Source: Cyanobacteriota bacterium (lineage in GTDB: Bacteria; Cyanobacteriota; Vampirovibrionia; Vampirovibrionales; Vampirovibrionaceae). Taken from it: a stretch of DNA of 64,000 nt. The notes beneath the pieces were generated by a model. That model was given only the letters and a program-made list of their open reading frames with translations, was not told where the DNA came from and did no database searches. Each line of letters opens with the position of its first letter. Within the stretch, counting starts at the first letter, position 1. Location of the stretch: contig JAIEMW010000001.1 in the NCBI GenBank assembly GCA_019751815.1, positions 380,197 to 444,196 on the forward strand, read 5' to 3'. The position numbers and the translations under genes are program-made. Shown here one piece after another: positions 54,133 to 61,852 of the stretch.

Positions 54133-55209
54133 ATGGCGGTAGCAATTCCGTTGCAACAGCGGGCGAGTGATTATCCAGTGCAAAATCCGGCACCGGCGAA
54201 TAATCCGGTACCGGTTAATCCAATCAGTATCGGCTTATCAGTCTTTCAACGTAAGGAATCTCCAAACGCGGGATCTGGGTTTGATTTCTCAGACCTTGAT
54301 GCCCAGATGAAGCAGTGGGGCCTTCCTGTATTGCCTGCTTCCCCGGATGGCGGCTCCCCTTATCACAATCAATTTGCTCAGGATCTCTTTGCAGGATTTT
54401 CACAAAACGGAACCAGTGCGGATGCACCTGTTCATGCTGAATTTGGAGAAGATGTCCAGAGGACATTGGACAATGATTTAGACATGAGCAAAGAGCGCGA
54501 AATTTACCGAGAATTTGAACGGGACCGGGACTTCGCCCGACAGCAACGCGGCCTGTACTCACCTGCCTTTTTAAAATTTTTACGTAAGCAGTTTCGAGAC
54601 AGCGCCTTTACGATGGATGACGTGAAAAATATTGCTGAAATATACAACCAGCGAAACCCAGAGGGGATTAAAGTCCCCACAGACACAGAAAGTATTCAGC
54701 GCTTTGGCAAAACCGTGTTTAACTTTAGGCAAGGTTGGTATTCTTCCAGAGATTGGCGGACGTATCAGCAATACCAGCCCTACTTGGAGAGCCAGAATCT
54801 TGATATGCTGATTCTGATTCAATCCACAGAGACCCGGGGCATCACTCGGCCCGATGTGCTGGCCTATCTGGTCTCAGACGAGGGCAAGCACTTGTTTAAC
54901 AATCAAGGTGAGATCTCTCAAGATGTTTTAAAAGGGGCACTCAGTCGATATAACACAGAAGTCTTGCCCAGAATCAATGCAAAGCGGGCCCTGGAGAAGC
55001 AAGAACTGCTGACCCCCATCGAATTACCAGAATCAAACGAGCAATGGGCCTCTCTGTATCAAGCCTTTGCGGATTGTGAACCGACGGAATCGATTTTGAA
55101 CCGGTTCAAAGGAGATTCATTCTCCTGGCGAGAGCCTGCTGTAACCCATACCCCAGTGTTGATACGGGGTGCCTTAAAGCGGATTATCCAAATGCAACAA
55201 GGGCAATAA
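54133..55209 (+). CDS. Hypothetical protein, 358 residues
   Basis: Not recognised. The first 50 residues are Pro/Asn/Ala/Val-rich ('NPAPANNPVPVNPISIG'), much like the repeat of the next gene. A helical, charged region follows ('RDFARQQRGLYSPAFLKFLRKQFRDSAFTMDDVKNIAEIYNQRNPEGIKVP' and beyond). There is no signal peptide or membrane segment. Start at ATG 54133, with AGGGGG 14 bases upstream, in preference to a start 13 codons earlier. It stands between two Gln/Met-rich genes in a cluster of lineage-specific proteins. Confidence 0.7.
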   Translation: MAVAIPLQQRASDYPVQNPAPANNPVPVNPISIGLSVFQRKESPNAGSGFDFSDLDAQMKQWGLPVLPASPDGGSPYHNQFAQDLFAGFSQNGTSADAPVHAEFGEDVQRTLDNDLDMSKEREIYREFERDRDFARQQRGLYSPAFLKFLRKQFRDSAFTMDDVKNIAEIYNQRNPEGIKVPTDTESIQRFGKTVFNFRQGWYSSRDWRTYQQYQPYLESQNLDMLILIQSTETRGITRPDVLAYLVSDEGKHLFNNQGEISQDVLKGALSRYNTEVLPRINAKRALEKQELLTPIELPESNEQWASLYQAFADCEPTESILNRFKGDSFSWREPAVTHTPVLIRGALKRIIQMQQGQ

Positions 55210-55392
55210 CCATTTCTTAACAACAATATAAATGTTTTTATAATTTTATAGCACAAGAATTCCCAATCTTGTTTTTATGCTTGTACAGCCATGGGTTTTG
55301 CTTCATGTGATCCAGATTCATGTGGTCCAGCAAGCCAGGCGATCCAGGTTTATTCGGGGTGTGTGAAATACTTCAAGATAGGGGAATGTATC

Positions 55393-57471
55393 ATGGGTTC
55401 ATGTGGTGGTAATAATCAGTTTAGTTTTAATGCAAGATTTGTTTCAAACAGTGGGTTTACCCAAATCAGTGGTGGGGATAATTGCGGACCGGCCTTCTGT
55501 CCGCCGCAAATTGTGTTTGCAGAACCCTTTTGTGACGATCGACCGCAAGCGGTTATGGATGCCTTTGACTTGGCGCAAGGCAATGCCAGTGCCAGTGAGA
55601 TTGTGGGTGTGGATTTAAATGCACCTCAAGGACGCGGTTACAGTAATCAGTACGATCGCTACAGAACCAATAATCCGTGGTTGGATGATGTGATGGATAC
55701 GGCTTACCCTCAACACAGACGGGATTTGGGTGGCCAGATGGTGCTGCAATCTCAGCAAATGATGCAGCAAATGAGCCAGATGATGCAGCAGATGATGCAG
55801 ATGTTTATGCAGTTGATGAGTATGATGGGCCTTGGCGGACAGCAACAAGGGCAACTACAAGCCCAACAACAACAGCAACAGCAAGAACAACAACTGCGTG
55901 AGCAGAATCAACAGACCATCCAGCAATTACAACAACGCATTGCAGAAATTGCAGCAGCGATTAGCCAACTCACCCAAGCGGGTGCGGCCAACGGGCAAAA
56001 TGCGCAGGCTGTTTCAGCACTCCAGGCAGAAAACCAACAACTGAAAGCGCAATTGGCAGCCTTACAGCAAGGACAATCTGCGCCAGTGAATAACACACCC
56101 GCGCCAGTGGCTCCAGCGCAACCAGCGCCAGTGAATAACACACCCGCGCCCGTGGCTCCAGCGCAGCCAGCACCAGTGAATAATACACCCGCGCCCGTGG
56201 CTCCAGCGCAGCCAGCGCCAGTGAATAACACACCCGCGCCAGTGGTCCCAGCGCAGCCAGCGCCAGTGAATAACACACCCGCGCCAGTGGTTCCAGCGCA
56301 GCCAGTGCCAGTGAATAACACACCCGCGCCAGTGGTCCCAGCGCAGCCAGCACCAGTTCAACCCGCGCCAGTGACGGTGAGTCAATCTGATGTGGAAACA
56401 GCACTTACTGAAGCCAACCAAAAAGAAGAGGCGACTCGACTTGCCAGAGAATCGGCTGTGAGTGCGACTGAACAATACAACACATCTCGCTTCTACCTCC
56501 GCGAGACAGATCCGGCAAGACGAGAAGGTATTATTGATAACACGTTATCAATGCTCCAATCGGCCAATGGTGGTAAAGGTCTCTCTGCAGAACAAGCACA
56601 ATCTGCTTATCAAGCTTTACAAAGTCTTAATGCAGAAAGGAGAAAAGGGAGTTTTGCAAATAATGGGGTTATCAGCCAATCCGAGAATACCTTGAGATCA
56701 TTGGGCTTTAATATGACTGCTTTTAACGGTCTTCAGCCCAATGAGCAAAACGCTCTTCAAACGGCCGTAGGCGTTTTAGAGGATCGACTCAGAGACAGAA
56801 AAATGACTTATAACGGCGGCTATAGTAACAATCCCGGTCAGTTGATGCCAGATGCCCAAGCTGCTGTTCGTAACAGCGTGTTAAATCAGCTTACCAGTAC
56901 AGGGAATTCCGCACAGGTGGACTCACCTGATGCAATGAATGCTGCGGCCTTAACACTCAGAGACGCAGAAAAAGCTGCTCAAGATGCCAGAAACAATGCA
57001 ACACAATTGGCAGCAACCCGGACTCAGCAACTTTCACAGCAGATAGGCCAACAGGCGAATCAGCCTTACGCCTCATCCGCCGATAGAGAAGCCGATATCA
57101 ATGCTTCACTGAATGTTTACAACAATGCATTGAATCAAATGACAAGTAGCAGAAACAACGGTAATCGCTACTATCTTGAGCCTGAAAACTTTGGCAAATC
57201 TATCCAGGATATCAGTACGCTATTCACAGGACCTGATGCTGCAACAATAAAATCGGCGGAAGAAAGGCTTACCAACTTGGGATTTAATGTCGACGCCATT
57301 CGCAAAATGAACCCAAGACAAGTGGCTACATTGAACTTAACCTTGCAGGCGATTGGTGAAACTGGAACACGAACTCCAGGTCAAAATAACAAAACTATTA
57401 TTACTGGCTATAACGAAACCAATCTAAGAGCTAGACTCTACGGAAACATTCCAGTGGCACAACAGAATTAA
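55393..57471 (+). CDS. Large Gln/Met-rich protein with Pro-repeat and Cys-rich N-terminus
   Basis: 692 residues, unrecognised. In order: a short Cys/Gly-rich start ('MGSCGGNNQFSFNARF' and 'GGDNCGPAFCPP'); a Met/Gln run at about 115-150 ('QQMSQMMQQMMQMFMQLMSMMGLGG'); a Gln/Glu coiled coil; a proline-rich tract with six 15-residue repeats encoded at 56080-56349; then helical, Ala/Asn/Gln-rich domains in two similar-looking halves ('ESAVSATEQYNTSRFYLRETDPARREGIIDN...LGFNMTAFNGLQPNEQNAL' and the later 'SSRNNGNRYYLEPENFGKS...LGFNVDAIRKMNPRQVATL'), which may be internal repeats. ATG 55393 is chosen since AGGGGAA lies just upstream. Followed by a strong terminator. Confidence 0.75.
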   Translation: MGSCGGNNQFSFNARFVSNSGFTQISGGDNCGPAFCPPQIVFAEPFCDDRPQAVMDAFDLAQGNASASEIVGVDLNAPQGRGYSNQYDRYRTNNPWLDDVMDTAYPQHRRDLGGQMVLQSQQMMQQMSQMMQQMMQMFMQLMSMMGLGGQQQGQLQAQQQQQQQEQQLREQNQQTIQQLQQRIAEIAAAISQLTQAGAANGQNAQAVSALQAENQQLKAQLAALQQGQSAPVNNTPAPVAPAQPAPVNNTPAPVAPAQPAPVNNTPAPVAPAQPAPVNNTPAPVVPAQPAPVNNTPAPVVPAQPVPVNNTPAPVVPAQPAPVQPAPVTVSQSDVETALTEANQKEEATRLARESAVSATEQYNTSRFYLRETDPARREGIIDNTLSMLQSANGGKGLSAEQAQSAYQALQSLNAERRKGSFANNGVISQSENTLRSLGFNMTAFNGLQPNEQNALQTAVGVLEDRLRDRKMTYNGGYSNNPGQLMPDAQAAVRNSVLNQLTSTGNSAQVDSPDAMNAAALTLRDAEKAAQDARNNATQLAATRTQQLSQQIGQQANQPYASSADREADINASLNVYNNALNQMTSSRNNGNRYYLEPENFGKSIQDISTLFTGPDAATIKSAEERLTNLGFNVDAIRKMNPRQVATLNLTLQAIGETGTRTPGQNNKTIITGYNETNLRARLYGNIPVAQQN
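56080..56349 (+). repeat. Tandem repeat, six 45-base units
   Basis: Six in-frame copies of a 45-base unit encoding 15 residues of the type A-P-V-N-N-T-P-A-P-V-A/V-P-A-Q-P. Copies 1-3 have Ala and 4-6 have Val at the variable position; the bases differ only slightly, indicating recent expansion by slippage or unequal recombination. It lies in the linker between the coiled coil and the C-terminal region of the host protein. Confidence 0.95.
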
Positions 57472-57493
57472 CCACGTTTGTAATTGAATTCCT

Positions 57494-57529
57494 AAAAAAG
57501 ACCTTGAGAGTTTCTCTCAGGGTCTTTTT
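57494..57529. terminator. Strong bidirectional terminator
   Basis: AAAAAGACCTTGAGAG pairs with CTCTCAGGGTCTTTTT (16 pairs, one T-G) around a TTT loop, ending in T-runs on both strands. It serves the plus-strand large protein and the convergent minus-strand gene at 57555. Confidence 0.95.
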
Positions 57530-57554
57530 GTGATTTCTGAGATTTTTAGTTTGC

Positions 57555-57953
57555 TTAGCGGGTTAAATTGATACGGCGGCCGTCTTTGGGCTGTTGATCG
57601 GTATCGCCGTGAGTCACAAAATGATCAAACATACGCGCCACTTTTTGATCTTTTCCAAGTTGCATTTGTGCCAGCGCCATTTGACGCTTCCACAGCATGG
57701 GCCGCTGAACCCATTCCTGAACACTGGTTTTGAGAGCCTCCCAGGGGTTATTGCGGGCAAAGGCCATCCCAATTAAACTCCAATAGACCAGAGGGTCTGC
57801 CGTACTGAAAGGATCCACCGGGGTTGAGTTTTGCTCCAGCATCGTTTTGGCCGGTTTTTTCGGCTCAATACTGGAGACGGCTGTGGTGACATCTTCAAAA
57901 AGAAGTGCTTGATCTTTTTTGCTAGATGTTTTCGAGTGCTTTCTTATCGCCAT
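57555..57953 (-). CDS. Hypothetical protein, 132 residues; weak PhaC N-domain resemblance
   Basis: Unrecognised. A disordered Lys/Ser-rich start, then 'DPLVYWSLIGMAFARNNPWEALKTSVQEWVQRPMLWKRQMALAQMQLG', an amphipathic helical region, and a C-terminal 'DQQPKDGRRINLTR'. The order of helices and the final basic segment recall the N-terminal domain that precedes the catalytic part of PHA synthases, but this is a weak visual impression only and no catalytic domain follows. It begins inside the end of the upstream gene (32-base overlap), so translation is probably coupled. Confidence 0.6.
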   Translation of the reverse strand: MAIRKHSKTSSKKDQALLFEDVTTAVSSIEPKKPAKTMLEQNSTPVDPFSTADPLVYWSLIGMAFARNNPWEALKTSVQEWVQRPMLWKRQMALAQMQLGKDQKVARMFDHFVTHGDTDQQPKDGRRINLTR

Positions 57954-58824
57954 CGAGAGACTCTTTCAATAATTTTTTAACCACTTCGCTTTGGGCATCC
58001 AGCATTTTTACGGTGGTTTCCAGGTTTTTCACCTTGTTGCCTAAAATAGTATCGGCATTGGTGAGGATGCGGTTAGAAATATGTTGATAAGATGCCAAAA
58101 CCGCACCGGCAACCCCGTTTAGCACACTACCACCAGCGGCAGCGGCAAGACCAAAAGGACCAAAGAAGGGTCCCAGAGTGGTGAGCATGCCCCCAATCCC
58201 GCTGACAATACCAGCTGCGGGCATTACCCAGTTGCGTCCAAAACCAGCTCCAGCGGTGGCTCCAACCGCGAGTCCACCTGCAGTGGCAGCTGCCGGGGTT
58301 TGCACAAAAGGACTCACCGCCCCACCGGCAATAATACCGTTATTGAGCCCGCCTACAGAGATACTACTGGTCGGGAAATCGGCATCGCCAATGCCACTAA
58401 AACCTAGCCCTGCAAGCCCAGTACCGAGTGCGCCTAAAGAGGCAAGCGCGCCACCAGAACCGTCAATGGGAGCGGCTCCCCCCACAGAATAACCAGAAAC
58501 TTGAGAGAACGGGGCCAGACCAAAGGCGGCTTGTCCGCCGGGATCGGTGCCGGTGCCTCCACTGATGGGAGAGTAGTATGAGGTGCCCGGGATATTCATC
58601 GCCTCACTACCAAAAGTGGGGATAAAGTTGGAACTGCCAAACATCCGGGCAATGTTTAAAAATACACTGGAAAATTTCCCTAGACCGCTGCCACCAATGG
58701 CAGGCCCGGAATCCGTTAAATCACGCAATCGGTCGTAGGTCTCAAACAACTCGGCTTTGGCAAAGCTGCTGGCTTTTCCGTAGCGATTGAGAATCACGAT
58801 TTCCGAATCATTTTTATACGACAT
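57922..58824 (-). CDS. Gly/Ala-rich hydrophobic protein, 300 residues
   Basis: Not recognised. A charged 90-residue start is followed by a long low-complexity middle rich in Gly, Ala, Ser, Pro and Leu ('GALASLGALGTGLAGLGFSGIG', 'AAATAGGLAVGATAGAGFG', 'AAGIVSGIGGMLTTLGPFFGPFGLAAAAGG'), which may form membrane helices with Gly-rich packing, and by a charged, helical C-terminus ('NKVKNLETTVKMLDAQSEVVKKLLKES'). No signal peptide. Its composition parallels the glycine-zipper protein 5 kb upstream. Operon with the 132-residue gene downstream; the gene upstream on the strand starts at 59180. Confidence 0.65.
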   Translation of the reverse strand: MSYKNDSEIVILNRYGKASSFAKAELFETYDRLRDLTDSGPAIGGSGLGKFSSVFLNIARMFGSSNFIPTFGSEAMNIPGTSYYSPISGGTGTDPGGQAAFGLAPFSQVSGYSVGGAAPIDGSGGALASLGALGTGLAGLGFSGIGDADFPTSSISVGGLNNGIIAGGAVSPFVQTPAAATAGGLAVGATAGAGFGRNWVMPAAGIVSGIGGMLTTLGPFFGPFGLAAAAGGSVLNGVAGAVLASYQHISNRILTNADTILGNKVKNLETTVKMLDAQSEVVKKLLKESLDGDKKALENI

Positions 58825-58850
58825 GGGTGTTAACTCCTGAGGTGAGTGAA

Positions 58851-59180
58851 TTAAGCAAAGGCTTTAAAGGTAATATCAATGTTTTTGTCGATCACTTTTC
58901 GGACCGCATCAATTTCAGTTTGTACGGCTTGCTGTTGGGTATCTACCCGTCTTAATTGCAGTTCGAGGGCTTTATCCAGAGTCTGGAGGGATTGAATTCG
59001 GTTTTGAAGTTGCAGCGCCTGGGTGGAATCGGGATCGAGTGTGGCGACGACGTTAAATAATTGGTTGGTGACGTTGGCCACTTGCAAACGCGATTGGTTG
59101 ATCTGTTGACCGGTCAATTCCAAATCATTTTTTCGGGCGGTCAAAGATAAAAAGCGGGATTGGCTGGCGGCGAGGCCCAT
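58851..59180 (-). CDS. Small coiled-coil protein, 109 residues
   Basis: Helical throughout, starting 'MGLAASQSRFLSLTARKNDLELTGQQINQSRLQVANVTNQLFNVVAT' and continuing with a second long amphipathic helix ('LQLQNRIQSLQTLDKALELQLRRVDTQQQAVQTEIDAVRKVI'). I recall many proteins with this 'MGLAASQARxLxLTARKxxxExxGQQINQ' start in genomes of the Vampirovibrionia/Gastranaerophilales, from memory only. Function is unknown; the shape suggests a small oligomer, perhaps a secreted filament or export-chaperone-like protein. First gene of a three-gene minus-strand group with the two downstream genes. Confidence 0.75.
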   Translation of the reverse strand: MGLAASQSRFLSLTARKNDLELTGQQINQSRLQVANVTNQLFNVVATLDPDSTQALQLQNRIQSLQTLDKALELQLRRVDTQQQAVQTEIDAVRKVIDKNIDITFKAFA

Positions 59181-59364
59181 AACGGTTGCTTCCTAATGTT
59201 GTGTTTTAATGCTCAGTCAGAAATAGGGGTATAGTCGTTTCGGCCCCAGAACCCGTGGCTCCAGGTGAGACGGTAAAGATCCCCTGTTTGGAGGAGAGCA
59301 CTTTTTTGCAAATTAAAAATTAAAAAAATAGACTCAAATAACAGACTATTGAGAGTCTAAGCAG

Positions 59365-59401
59365 AACGCCTGCCGTCTCAGGTTTTGAGTGGGCAGGCGT
59401 T
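59365..59401. repeat. Perfect inverted repeat, probable terminator or hairpin
   Basis: AACGCCTGCC (59365-59374) and GGCAGGCGTT (59392-59401) have 10 perfect pairs with a 17-base loop. It lies just past the stop of the minus-strand TPR gene, so it could end that transcript, though no clear T-run follows on that strand. A second short hairpin (AGACT/AGTCT, 59343-59358) lies next to it. Confidence 0.5.
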
Positions 59402-59435
59402 ATAATTCGTTACAAGAGGACTGAATAATAAACAA

Positions 59436-60275
59436 CTAAATCGGGTGGGGAATTCCCCAGAAGATGTTCATCTGCCAAAAGCTATCGAGTTTACCCGGCA
59501 GAGGGAATAACGTTTTAACCACGGGCGATCTGCGGCAGTCGCTTTCTAGTATCCGGTATTGACCTGTCTCCATCGCGTCTGAAAAACTTTCATAATCAAA
59601 CTGCTTGAACCCATTGTTGTGGTATTCCACCCAGCGAGGGTCACCGGTGACCGCGCCCAGTTTCACCAACGCTTGAGAGGATTTGTAGGCCTCCCCGTTC
59701 AATCTGTGGAGAATGGCGAGATTTAATAGAGCCAATCTGTTCTGAGGATCGAGCGCGTAGGCTTTTTCAAAATCGGCAACCGCTTTAGGATAGGCATCAG
59801 CCCGACCGGCTTCACTTGCTGGCTGACCGTAATGAATATGAATAGTTTTGGCCCAACGGGTGGCCACTCCATAAGCGATGCCCCGGGTTAAATAAGCGGC
59901 GGATTGTAGGCGCTTGTTGCTGGTCTTTTCCGCTGCGGTAATGGCTGTCGTGCATTCATCGGCTATCCAGCTTGAGTAATCTTCCCAATTGCTGTTGTTA
60001 AAGCCACAATTGCTGCGAACTCTCTGACTAGCAGATTCAAACAGCTTTACTGCTTCAGCTAAATTGGGATCCGGCTTACGAGAAGCGCCGTCAGCTTTCT
60101 CCAATGTCGCCAGCTTCGCAGTCCGGAGCTCGATATCTCTGGGGGTGGGCACGGCCTTGCCAGGACCGCGGTAGCCGTCATGCCGCCTGTTGTTTCTCTT
60201 GCTCCCAAATAACGGGGACAATGCTTGCGGGGATACAGGTTGTGGAAAAAAACTCATCGGGGGAAGCTGCGGCAT
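59436..60275 (-). CDS. TPR-containing protein with short Pro-rich leader
   Basis: 279 residues. A Pro/Ser-rich leader with 'ALSPLFGSKRNNRR' (residues 18-30, including Phe-Gly-Ser-Lys) is followed by a helical region with TPR-like pairs, clearest at 'AYPKAVADFEKAYALDPQNRLALLNLAILHRLNGEAY' (about 165-200). No membrane segment. A protein-protein interaction role is likely, the partner unknown. GAGG lies nine bases before the ATG. It is divergent from the phasin gene. Confidence 0.75.
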   Translation of the reverse strand: MPQLPPMSFFPQPVSPQALSPLFGSKRNNRRHDGYRGPGKAVPTPRDIELRTAKLATLEKADGASRKPDPNLAEAVKLFESASQRVRSNCGFNNSNWEDYSSWIADECTTAITAAEKTSNKRLQSAAYLTRGIAYGVATRWAKTIHIHYGQPASEAGRADAYPKAVADFEKAYALDPQNRLALLNLAILHRLNGEAYKSSQALVKLGAVTGDPRWVEYHNNGFKQFDYESFSDAMETGQYRILESDCRRSPVVKTLFPLPGKLDSFWQMNIFWGIPHPI

Positions 60276-60431
60276 GGGTGAAAACCTCTTTTAGCTGTAT
60301 TTCCATTATTTTGATCTAGGCATATAAACGCGCTCAAAAGAGGAAATTGCCCGAGGTATTTTACGGCCTGTGCTAAAGTATCTCTATCACAATAGCCAAT
60401 AACGATATAAAAAATAAAGGATCCCCCACTC

Positions 60432-61259
60432 ATGAGCCCCGATAATCACGAAACACAAACGGATAACCCAACGTTGGAGATGATGAAACGCTTGTTTCTG
60501 ATTGGGGTGGGTGCCACCGTCACCACGGCAGAAAAAATGCGAGACGCCATGGATGAACTGGTAGAAGATTTAATCGAAAAAGGTTCACTGTCCCAAAAAG
60601 AGGCTCAATCTTTTGCAGAAGAGCTTAAAAAACGGGCCGAACAAGAAAAAGACCAAGTGGAAACCTCTGTCAAAGCAGCGATCGACGGGTCGGTTAAAAA
60701 AGTGATCGAGTCTCTCGGCTTGGTCACCCGCCGAGATCTCGACGTGTTGAGAGAAACCTTGATTACTGAGATTAAGAATGTTCGTCCCAAGGCCCCTGGT
60801 AATCCCACCAAACAGCGAACTGGCAGCACAGGCAGAACCTTTGACAAGGGCCGTCCGCGTTGGGCAGACGGGGGAAAACCCCGAGCCGGTAGCCCCTTCC
60901 CCAGAGAAACGGATGACGATGACGCGGGTGAAGAACGCGAATTTAGACCGAAAAGAGCCCCAGCACGCGGACCTGGCAGAGGTCCAGCACGTGGTCCTGG
61001 CAGAGGACCCGCGAGAGGACCTGGTGCTAGACCTGGTGGTCCCGGTAAATTTACCTCAGGCAGAACAGCAAGACCTGAAGGGGCTGAGGCAGATACCGGC
61101 GAGCGGGGTGATTCCCCATCCCCACGGCCTGGCAAATTTTCCAAGCGGCCTTCTTCTGGCAGACCGTCTTCAGGTGGCAGTGGCGGCAGAAAGTCCCCCG
61201 GAACATCCTCCGGTGGTGGTCGCGGTGGTTTTGGCGCAAAGCCCAAAAGACCTCGCTAA
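60432..61259 (+). CDS. Phasin family protein with Arg-Gly-Pro-rich tail
   Basis: The first 115 residues match the COG3937 polyhydroxyalkanoate-synthesis-regulator phasin type: 'KRLFLIGVGATVTTAEKMRDAMDELVEDLIEKGSLSQKEAQSFAEELKKRAEQEK', then 'GLVTRRDLDVL'. The remaining 160 residues are disordered and basic, including three copies of an 8-residue P-A-R-G-P-G-R-G unit (encoded at 60960-61031), then Ser/Gly/Lys/Arg-rich tail. Such tails resemble nucleic-acid-binding tails of phasins like PhaF, so it may link granules to DNA. Other COG3937-like proteins occur outside PHA producers, so the function is inference. Confidence 0.75.
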   Translation: MSPDNHETQTDNPTLEMMKRLFLIGVGATVTTAEKMRDAMDELVEDLIEKGSLSQKEAQSFAEELKKRAEQEKDQVETSVKAAIDGSVKKVIESLGLVTRRDLDVLRETLITEIKNVRPKAPGNPTKQRTGSTGRTFDKGRPRWADGGKPRAGSPFPRETDDDDAGEEREFRPKRAPARGPGRGPARGPGRGPARGPGARPGGPGKFTSGRTARPEGAEADTGERGDSPSPRPGKFSKRPSSGRPSSGGSGGRKSPGTSSGGGRGGFGAKPKRPR

Positions 61260-61293
61260 TAAGGCCTTATTTATCAGGCCACGCTTTATCTGG

Positions 61294-61821
61294 CTAAGCC
61301 TTTTCTTGCAAAAATACCAACCCCAGGACCGTGGCTGATGCCATGTCTCCGTCATGAGCATGGCTGACGCGCCACTGGCTGATGTTTTTTTCACGTGCTA
61401 CGGCGGCGGCATTTCCTGTTAGCTTGATACTGGGGGCACTTTGCCCGTCGGAATGCAACGTGATTTCTAGCCAAGACGCTCTTTTAAAAGCACTTTTAGA
61501 TGATGTGACAGGGGATGATGTCGCCGGGTTTCTTTGGCATCCTAGGCCCTTAAATCCCACTCCCAGGGCTTTGGCTACGGCTTCTTTGACCGCAAAACGG
61601 CCGGCCAGCCTCTGTACCACTGCCGCGTCGAAGGCCCGATCGACAGCGTTTTTGCCTCGATAGGACGCCATAATTTCGTCCTGACTAAAGAGGCGCTTTA
61701 GGCCACGTTCGCCAAAGCGCTCGAAGAAGCGGTGTATTCGTGCCACCGCCACAATGTCGTGGCCAAGTACCGTATCCGTTATTATCTGTGATGTCGTCAT
61801 GCGCTTGATTGTACGCGCCAT
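61294..61821 (-). CDS. acpS: Holo-[acyl-carrier-protein] synthase (AcpS)
   Basis: Transfers 4'-phosphopantetheine from CoA to acyl carrier protein. 'LGHDIVAVARIHRFFERFG' contains the G-x-D metal site, 'RLAGRFAVKEAVAKALGVG' has the catalytic W/F-x-x-K-E-A pattern, and 'WRVSHAHDGDMASATVLG' the terminal S-H...A-x-A segment. 175 residues, larger than the usual 120-130 through an insert after 'GFKGLGCQ'. The start is ATG at 61821 or, seven codons later, 61800; neither has a good ribosome site. Confidence 0.88.
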   Translation of the reverse strand: MARTIKRMTTSQIITDTVLGHDIVAVARIHRFFERFGERGLKRLFSQDEIMASYRGKNAVDRAFDAAVVQRLAGRFAVKEAVAKALGVGFKGLGCQRNPATSSPVTSSKSAFKRASWLEITLHSDGQSAPSIKLTGNAAAVAREKNISQWRVSHAHDGDMASATVLGLVFLQEKA

Positions 61822-61852
61822 TAGGAGCTGCGTCTAGTTTAAGATCACTCGT

